A stretch of DNA of 12,662 nt from DASVCS01 sp036381495 (GTDB lineage Bacteria > Gemmatimonadota > Gemmatimonadetes > Longimicrobiales > RSA9): the NCBI GenBank assembly GCA_036381495.1, contig DASVCS010000046.1, positions 1 to 12,662 of the forward strand. The letters run 5' to 3'. The position numbers were made by a program, and so were the translations under genes. The notes beneath the pieces were generated by a model. The model ran no database searches, was not told the DNA's origin, and worked only from the letters and a program-made list of their open reading frames with translations. Shown one piece after another: positions 7,839-12,662 of the stretch. Within the stretch, counting starts at the first letter, position 1, and each line of letters starts with the position of its first letter.

Positions 7839-8281
7839 AGCGGCCGACTGAGGCCATCCGTTCACTGGCGCGACGGCTGCTCGCACACGAGATCGCCGCG
7901 GGCCCGAGCGTGGAGGACGTGGTGGCCGGGGCCGACGTCGTCCTGCGGAAGCTTTCGGCCCATCTCGTGCCGCTGATCGGCCCGGCGGGCTTTCAGGTCC
8001 TGCTCGCACGCGCGCTGCACCTCGCGCGGCAGGACTTCCCATTGCTCGAGGACGTCCGGAGTGGAGAGGCGCCGAACGCACCGATCGAGGGGCTGGACGG
8101 GCTTGCGCGCGGCAGCGATCCGGACGAGCTGCGCGACGCCGTCACGGCGGTGCTCGCCGATTTCTTCGGGCTGCTGGCCCACTTCATCGGCGACGTACTG
8201 ACCGTGCGGATCGTGTCCCGGGCATGGCCCGGCCTCCCGCCGGGAACGGCGGGGTCCGTCTTCGAGGGGGAAGCGGAATGA
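7835..8281 (+). CDS. Conserved-looking protein of unknown function, coupled to the KaiC-like gene
   Basis: A 148-residue, probably cytoplasmic and largely helical protein. Start GTG at 7835 overlaps the preceding stop by 4 bases and has GAGG 7 bases upstream; its stop overlaps the KaiC-like ATG by 4 bases. From memory it follows the pattern of an uncharacterised family seen in several phyla: an RRLLAxE segment near the N-terminus, GxxGFxxLLxRALxLAR (49-65), a P-L-L and EGL (85-87) in the middle, and LLxxFIGxxLTxRxxxxxWP (113-132) at the end. No catalytic or nucleotide-binding motif was found and no signal peptide. The tight coupling on both sides suggests it works with the KaiC-like ATPase, perhaps as a partner or regulator in the way KaiB or KaiA act on KaiC, but it does not resemble either of those. 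Confidence 0.85.
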   Translation: MKRPTEAIRSLARRLLAHEIAAGPSVEDVVAGADVVLRKLSAHLVPLIGPAGFQVLLARALHLARQDFPLLEDVRSGEAPNAPIEGLDGLARGSDPDELRDAVTAVLADFFGLLAHFIGDVLTVRIVSRAWPGLPPGTAGSVFEGEAE

Positions 8282-9981
8282 GCGAGAGAAGGAGAGTCCC
8301 GATCGACCTGCTGCATACGGGCGTACCCGGCCTGGATGCCGTCATGGGGGGCGGCCTGCCGCAGTACTCTTTCAACCTGATCGCCGGCGGCCCGGGCGCG
8401 GGCAAGACGACGTTGACGCAGCAGATCATGTTCGCCAACGCCACGGCCGAACATCCGGCACTGCACTTCACGGTTCTGGGCGAGCCACCGCTCAAGATGC
8501 TCCGCTACCAGCAGCAGTTCGACTTTTTCGATCCGGACAAGGTCGACAAGGCGATCATCTACCGGAATCTGAGCCAGGAGGTCCTCGAAAGCGACCTGGG
8601 CCGGGTGCTCGATCGCATCGTGAGGGAGGTGGAACAGACCGGACCGGCGCTCGTGGTGGTCGACTCCTTCCGGACCGTCGTGCGGGCGACGACGCCGCCG
8701 GCCGCGGGCGAGCTGGGGCTCCAGACCTTCGTCCAGCGCCTGGCATTGCATCTGACGAGCTGGCAGGCGACGACCTTCCTGGTCGGCGAGTACGTGGAAA
8801 TGGAGATGCGCGACAACCCGGTCTTCACCGTGGCCGACGGCATTCTGTGGCTACACCAGGCGGTCGAGCGCAATTCGGTGGTCCGGAAGCTCCAGGTCCT
8901 GAAGATGCGGGGGCAGGCGCCGATGCCGGGGCTCCACACGTTCCGCATCAACGAGGAGGGGCTGCGGGTCTTCCCGCGCGCCGTCGAGACGACGACGGGG
9001 AAGGCGGCGACGCAGTCGCGCCCCGCCGGCCGGGTGTCCACGGGGGTGACCGGGCTGGACGAGATGATGGGCGGTGGGATCCCGACCGGCGATGCCGTCA
9101 TCGTCGCGGGTCCCTCCGGCTCGGGCAAGACCGCGCTGGCCACGAACTTCATCGCCGAGGGCGCCCGCCGCGACGAGCCGGGCGTCATCGCCGTCTTCGA
9201 GGAACGTCCCAAGGAATACCTGGCGCGGGCCAAGTCGTTCGGCTTCGACCTCGAGGCGATGATCGACGCCGGCAACCTCAAGGTCATCTACCTGCGTCCA
9301 CTCGACCTTTCGGTGGATGAGACGCTCGAGGAAGTACGCGGCTCGGTGGCGGAGCTGGGCGCGAAGCGCGTCGTGATCGACTCGCTCTCGGGCTTCGAGA
9401 TCGCGCTCGCGCCCACCTTCCGCGAGGATTTCCGCGAGTCGCTCTATCGCCTGGTCAGCGCGCTGACCGCGGACGGCGTCACGATCATGATGACGGTCGA
9501 GTCATCCGCCGCCTACACGGATCTCCGGTTCACGCCCCACACGGTCTCCTTCCTGACCGATGACATCATCGTTCAGCGGTACGTCGAGTTGGAGGGCGAA
9601 CTGCGCACGGTCATCGGCGTGGTCAAGATGCGAGGCAGTGCGCACAGCCGCGAGTTGCGCGCGTGCCAGGTGACCGGCCACGGGCTGGTCGTGGGCGAGT
9701 CTCTGGGCGAGTACTCGGGGCTGATCACGGGCGTGCCGCGGCTCCGTGAGCCGGTCCGCTCGCCGGCGTACGCAGGGCTGACGGAGTCGGAACAGGCCGT
9801 GCTCCGGGTTCTGATCGAGCGACGGGAGGCCCCGGCCGAGGACGTCGCCAGGGCGATGGAACTCGATCCGACGGAGGTGCAGGCCGCGCTTGAACGGCTG
9901 GTGGCGCTGACGTACGCCATCCGGGAAGAGGCCCGAGGCCGGACCGTGTACCGCCCGGTGGCGCAGGCGCTGGAAACGTAG
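8278..9981 (+). CDS. KaiC-like double RecA-domain ATPase with C-terminal winged helix
   Basis: A 567-residue KaiC/RAD55-family ATPase. The ATG at 8278 overlaps the upstream stop by 4 bases and follows a GGGGGAAG stretch. CI (about 8-235) has Walker A GGPGAGKT (37-44) and Walker B LVVVDS (125-130, Asp129). CII (about 252-475) has GPSGSGKT (278-285), the paired glutamates Glu308-Glu309 and Walker B VVIDS (Asp368). In CI the matching position reads Gly68-Glu69, so the usual glutamate pair is half lost. Aligned to cyanobacterial KaiC, Ser431 matches Ser424, Thr426 matches Thr419, and Thr432 is replaced by Phe425. Residues 502-561 form a winged helix-turn-helix-like tail (TESEQAVLRVL, EDVARAMELDPTEVQAAL) absent from clock KaiC. 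This suggests a signalling ATPase or self-phosphorylating switch, possibly DNA-binding, rather than a clock component; no kaiA or kaiB is nearby. A histidine kinase follows. Confidence 0.93.
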   Translation: MSERRRVPIDLLHTGVPGLDAVMGGGLPQYSFNLIAGGPGAGKTTLTQQIMFANATAEHPALHFTVLGEPPLKMLRYQQQFDFFDPDKVDKAIIYRNLSQEVLESDLGRVLDRIVREVEQTGPALVVVDSFRTVVRATTPPAAGELGLQTFVQRLALHLTSWQATTFLVGEYVEMEMRDNPVFTVADGILWLHQAVERNSVVRKLQVLKMRGQAPMPGLHTFRINEEGLRVFPRAVETTTGKAATQSRPAGRVSTGVTGLDEMMGGGIPTGDAVIVAGPSGSGKTALATNFIAEGARRDEPGVIAVFEERPKEYLARAKSFGFDLEAMIDAGNLKVIYLRPLDLSVDETLEEVRGSVAELGAKRVVIDSLSGFEIALAPTFREDFRESLYRLVSALTADGVTIMMTVESSAAYTDLRFTPHTVSFLTDDIIVQRYVELEGELRTVIGVVKMRGSAHSRELRACQVTGHGLVVGESLGEYSGLITGVPRLREPVRSPAYAGLTESEQAVLRVLIERREAPAEDVARAMELDPTEVQAALERLVALTYAIREEARGRTVYRPVAQALET

Positions 9982-10023
9982 GCGAATCCGGCAGGTCCAT
10001 CGAGCCTTCGGTGCCGATTTCGG

Positions 10024-10043
10024 CCGGCGCGCTTCGCGGCCGG
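10024..10043 (+). other. Hairpin between the KaiC-like and kinase genes
   Basis: CCGGCGCG (10024-10031) and CGCGGCCGG (10035-10043) pair through eight base pairs with one bulged G and a 3-base loop. It lies in the 109-base gap and has no T-run after it. It may modulate read-through into the kinase gene rather than end transcription. Confidence 0.4.
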
Positions 10044-10090
10044 GATTCGGGTCCGTACCTGCCGCTCGGGACGCGAACAGGAGAGCGACG

Positions 10091-11713
10091 ATGCATGGGG
10101 CGGATTCTCCCGGCCCACCCGATCTGGCGGCGCTCTGCCAAACCGTGATCGAGCGCTCGCCGCTCGCGCTCGCCCTGACCGAGGGCGAGACGCACCGGCT
10201 GCGCTGCGCGAACAACGCGTTCTGCCGGCTCACCGGCACGGCGGCCGAGCCTTTGCTCGGTCGCGACTTCGCCGAAGCGTTCCCCGATTCGAAGACCGAT
10301 GGCTCACTCGCGCTCCTGGACCGGGTCTGGCGGACCGGGGAGGCGGAGCGCATGACGGAAGTCGCACACGATCGTCCCGACGGGACCACCGTGTTCTGGT
10401 GCTACACCGTCTGGCCGGTGCTCGGCGAGGCGCGGCGACCCACGGCGCTCCTCATCGAGGTCGACGATGCCACGGAGCGCGTGGCGGACCGCCGTGCCCA
10501 AGAAGAGGCGTCCAACCGGATGCGCGAGATCAACGAGCGGCTCCTGGTCGCCAGCGTGCGCGAGCAGGAGTTCGCCGAGCGGGCGGAACTGCACTCCGCC
10601 GAGATGGATGCACTCCTCGAGAGCCTGAACGATGGCGCCGCAATCATCGCTGCGGACGGCCGGATCACGCTGCTGAACGGGGCGGCCCGAGAGATCACCG
10701 GCGTCCGGGCGGAGGTGGGCGCGGGGGCGGAGGAGGAGTACGCCCGCATCGCATTTCGCCGGCTCGATGGCACGCCGCTGCCCCCGCACGAGCGACCGAT
10801 CGCGCGGGCGCTCCGGGGAGAGCGCTTCTCCGAGGCCGAATTCCTCGTCGTGCGCGGCGATGGGTCACGAGTCCGCGTGTCCGTCAGCGGCAGCGCCATC
10901 CGGGACGGCACCGGTCGCGTCACCTTCGCCATCATCGTCTTCCGCGATGTGACGGCGCTGCGCGAGCTCGAGGAACTGAAGGACCAGTTCATCGCGCTGA
11001 TCTCGCATGACCTGCGCTCGCCGCTCAACGCGATCCTGGGCTTCGCCCAGTTGCTGCGCGGGAGCCTCCTGAAGGAGCGGGGCAAGCCCGAGTTCCGCCA
11101 CGCCAGCGCCATCATGCGGGCCGCCGAACAGATGGCCGCCATGATTCAGGACCTGCTGGAATCGACGCGCCTGGAATCGGGCCAGATCGAGATGCACAAG
11201 CGACCGTGCAACCTCGGGGATCAGGTCATGGAAACCGTTCGGCACCTGAACGCCGAAGATCAGGCCCGCGTCCGGATCGACGCTCCACCGCACCTGCCGC
11301 GGGTCGCGGCCGATCCCCACCGCCTCGGCCGGGCCATCACGAACCTCATCACCAACGCGCTCAAGTACTCGCCGCCGGAGACACCGGTGCGGGTCCGCAT
11401 CACGCCACGCCCCGACGAAGTCGTCGTTTCCGTGACGGACCGCGGCGGCGGGATCCCGCCCGAGGACCTGCCCTACCTCTTCGAGCGCTTCTACCGAGCG
11501 AAGAAGCACTCCAAGACCGAGGGCCTGGGCCTCGGCCTCTACATCACGCGTCTCATCATCGAGGCGCACGGGGGGCGGATCTGGGTCGAAAGCGAACCCG
11601 GGACCGGAAGCACCTTCAGCTTCGCCCTGCCGACCGAACGGGCCAACGGGCGGGCGTCGCCGCCCGGCCCCGCCGTCGGCCCTGGCGCGCGTGCCGAAGA
11701 CCCCGTAATCTGA
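10091..11713 (+). CDS. PAS-PAS sensor histidine kinase
   Basis: A 540-residue cytoplasmic sensor kinase. The ATG at 10091 has GGAG 7 bases upstream. The first PAS domain (about 12-130) is of the PAS_4 kind, a charged coiled stretch (131-172, with Arg/Glu-rich heptads) follows, and a second PAS (about 173-290) ends in FRDVTALRELEELKDQF. HisKA has the H-box LISHDLRSPLNAILGF with phospho-acceptor His306. The ATPase domain is complete: N-box NLITNALKYSPP (418-429), G1 DRGGGIPPEDLP (450-461), F-box LFERFYR and G2 GLGLGLYI (478-485). The last 25 residues are a Gly/Pro/Ala-rich tail. No membrane segment or receiver domain is seen, and no response regulator gene is nearby, so its partner must be elsewhere. 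Position after the KaiC-like gene echoes KaiC-to-kinase output pairs such as KaiC-SasA, but SasA has a KaiB-like sensor and this one has PAS domains. Confidence 0.95.
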   Translation: MHGADSPGPPDLAALCQTVIERSPLALALTEGETHRLRCANNAFCRLTGTAAEPLLGRDFAEAFPDSKTDGSLALLDRVWRTGEAERMTEVAHDRPDGTTVFWCYTVWPVLGEARRPTALLIEVDDATERVADRRAQEEASNRMREINERLLVASVREQEFAERAELHSAEMDALLESLNDGAAIIAADGRITLLNGAAREITGVRAEVGAGAEEEYARIAFRRLDGTPLPPHERPIARALRGERFSEAEFLVVRGDGSRVRVSVSGSAIRDGTGRVTFAIIVFRDVTALRELEELKDQFIALISHDLRSPLNAILGFAQLLRGSLLKERGKPEFRHASAIMRAAEQMAAMIQDLLESTRLESGQIEMHKRPCNLGDQVMETVRHLNAEDQARVRIDAPPHLPRVAADPHRLGRAITNLITNALKYSPPETPVRVRITPRPDEVVVSVTDRGGGIPPEDLPYLFERFYRAKKHSKTEGLGLGLYITRLIIEAHGGRIWVESEPGTGSTFSFALPTERANGRASPPGPAVGPGARAEDPVI

Positions 11714-11724
11714 CCATGCTCACG

Positions 11725-11798
11725 CCGTCTCGCGCGACCGCCGTAGGTCGTCCTGGTCCCGTCCACCGGCTCCGACGTTCTGCCACGCCGCGAGACGG
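11725..11798 (+). repeat. Spaced 10-base inverted repeat ahead of the dipeptidase gene
   Basis: CCGTCTCGCG (11725-11734) and CGCGAGACGG (11789-11798) are exact reverse complements 54 bases apart, in the 118-base gap between the kinase and dipeptidase genes. A smaller hairpin (CGACC at 11735-11739 with GGTCG at 11746-11750) sits inside, directly against the first arm. The whole could fold as a branched RNA between the genes. No T-run, and no convincing promoter hexamers were found here. Confidence 0.4.
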
Positions 11799-11831
11799 GC
11801 GGTGTTCGCATCCCCGACCGGAGGCATCCGC

Positions 11832-12662
11832 ATGAGAGTTCGAGACCTATCCATGCTGCTGCTCGCGGCGGCCTCGACATCCTGCGCCGCAGGCGCGAAC
11901 GAGGACGAAGCGGCGTTGATCGCGCGGGCGCGAGAGATCCACGAACGCGTGCTGAGCATCGACACGCACGACGACATTCCGTTCGACTTCGCGACGGCGG
12001 AGGTCAACCCGTGCGAGCGGCTGGATCGGCAGGTGGACATCCCGAAGATGGTCGAGGGTGGGCTGGACGTCGCGTTCTTCAGCGTGTACGTGGGCCAGAC
12101 GGAGCGGACGCCGGAGAACTACGCGAAGGCGAAGGCGGATGCGATGACGAAGTTCGAGGCGATCCACCGGATGGCGGAGGCGTTGTGTCCGGAGGCGATC
12201 GAGATCGCGTACACGGCGGCCGATGTCGAGCGGATCCACGCGAGCGGCAAGCGGGTGGCGGCGATCGGGATCGAGAACGGTTTCGTGATCGGCAAGGATC
12301 TTTCGCTGCTGGAGACGTACCACGAGCTGGGCGCGCGCTACATCACGCTGGCGCACGGCGGGCACAACGACATTGCGGATTCGGCGACGCCGCGCGAGCG
12401 GCTGGGTGACGGGCCGGCGGAGCACAACGGGCTGAGCGCGTTCGGCGAGCGGGTCGTCGCGGAGATGAACCGGCTGGGGATCCTGGTGGACGTCTCGCAC
12501 ATCTCGAAGGCGGCGATGCTCGAGGCGACGCGGCTGTCGCGGGCGCCGGTGATCGCGTCGCATTCGAGCACGCGGGCGCTGGCCGACCACCCGCGGAACA
12601 TGGATGACGAGCAGTTGCGCGTGCTCGCGGAGCACGGGGGTGTGATCCAGGTCGTCGCGTTC
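11832..12662 (+). CDS. M19 membrane dipeptidase (renal dipeptidase family), C-terminus cut by window edge
   Basis: The frame is open for 277 codons from an ATG at 11832 (GGAGG 7 bases upstream) to the edge. It is a zinc-dependent dipeptidase of family M19, which cleaves dipeptides with broad specificity. The metal ligands known from human renal dipeptidase are all recognisable: His46 and Asp48 in DTHDD, bridging Glu148 in GIENG, His223 in DVSH and His244 in ASHSS, with the same 21-residue gap between the last two. Other family motifs are YITLAHGGHND and LSAFGERVVAEMNRLGI. The N-terminus (MRVRDLSMLLLAAAST) is a short basic-then-hydrophobic signal peptide ending at Cys18; STSC is a poor lipobox but export, perhaps as a lipoprotein, is likely. 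About 100-150 residues of the family length are missing beyond the window. Confidence 0.94.
   Translation, partial: MRVRDLSMLLLAAASTSCAAGANEDEAALIARAREIHERVLSIDTHDDIPFDFATAEVNPCERLDRQVDIPKMVEGGLDVAFFSVYVGQTERTPENYAKAKADAMTKFEAIHRMAEALCPEAIEIAYTAADVERIHASGKRVAAIGIENGFVIGKDLSLLETYHELGARYITLAHGGHNDIADSATPRERLGDGPAEHNGLSAFGERVVAEMNRLGILVDVSHISKAAMLEATRLSRAPVIASHSSTRALADHPRNMDDEQLRVLAEHGGVIQVVAF

Noticed and set aside
10024..10043. Intrinsic terminator between the KaiC-like gene and the kinase
   Set aside because: The stem is fair but no T-run follows, so termination here is not supported.
7611..11713. A true KaiABC circadian clock
   Set aside because: Neither KaiA nor KaiB is present, the kinase lacks the KaiB-like sensor of SasA, and the CII phosphorylation pair is incomplete. 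Only the KaiC-like fold and a kinase neighbour are supported.

Overview
The window is a GC-rich bacterial chromosome segment, compact and protein-coding throughout. No tRNA, rRNA, insertion sequence or CRISPR array was seen. The gene set (proline catabolism, Fe-S cluster carriers, a KaiC-like ATPase beside a histidine kinase, a secreted M19 dipeptidase, many PAS-domain kinases) would suit Gemmatimonadota or a similar soil/environmental phylum. That placement is an impression from gene content and base composition, not a demonstrated assignment.

Left half, minus strand: reading from 5308 down to 1 there is a tightly packed run of six genes. They are a stand-alone NifU C-terminal (Nfu-type) Fe-S scaffold, an Mrp/ApbC P-loop Fe-S carrier, a 75-residue protein resembling ScdA_N/DUF1858 domains but lacking cysteine, an S-adenosyl-L-methionine hydroxide adenosyltransferase (SAM hydrolase), a classical short-chain dehydrogenase, and a GAF-PAS-PAS-PAS histidine kinase cut by the window edge. 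Three of the junctions overlap (TGATG, ATGA, and 17 bases). A sigma70-type promoter with a 14-base palindrome just downstream of its -10 element precedes the first gene. Two strong hairpins fill the nfu-mrp gap. Upstream of the run, also on the minus strand, is pruA (L-glutamate gamma-semialdehyde dehydrogenase), which completes the oxidation of proline to glutamate.

Centre, 7079-7610: a non-coding stretch of about 530 bases separates pruA from the plus-strand genes. It holds a small AT-rich island with overlapping promoter-like elements facing both ways and several inverted repeats.

Right half, plus strand: a probable signalling cassette. It comprises a 75-codon ORF whose first half resembles the tail of a KaiC CII domain, a 148-residue protein of an uncharacterised family, a double-domain KaiC-like ATPase with an added C-terminal winged helix, and a PAS-PAS-HisKA-HATPase histidine kinase. 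The first three are joined by 4-base overlaps; the kinase follows after 109 bases. No KaiA, KaiB or response regulator is present in the window. A putatively exported M19 membrane dipeptidase starts at 11832 and runs off the right edge.

The cassette at 7611-11713 is the most interesting part. Its KaiC homologue has unequal catalytic glutamates (Gly-Glu in CI, Glu-Glu in CII), keeps the Ser but not the Thr of the KaiC phosphorylation pair, and is coupled to two small proteins of unknown role.
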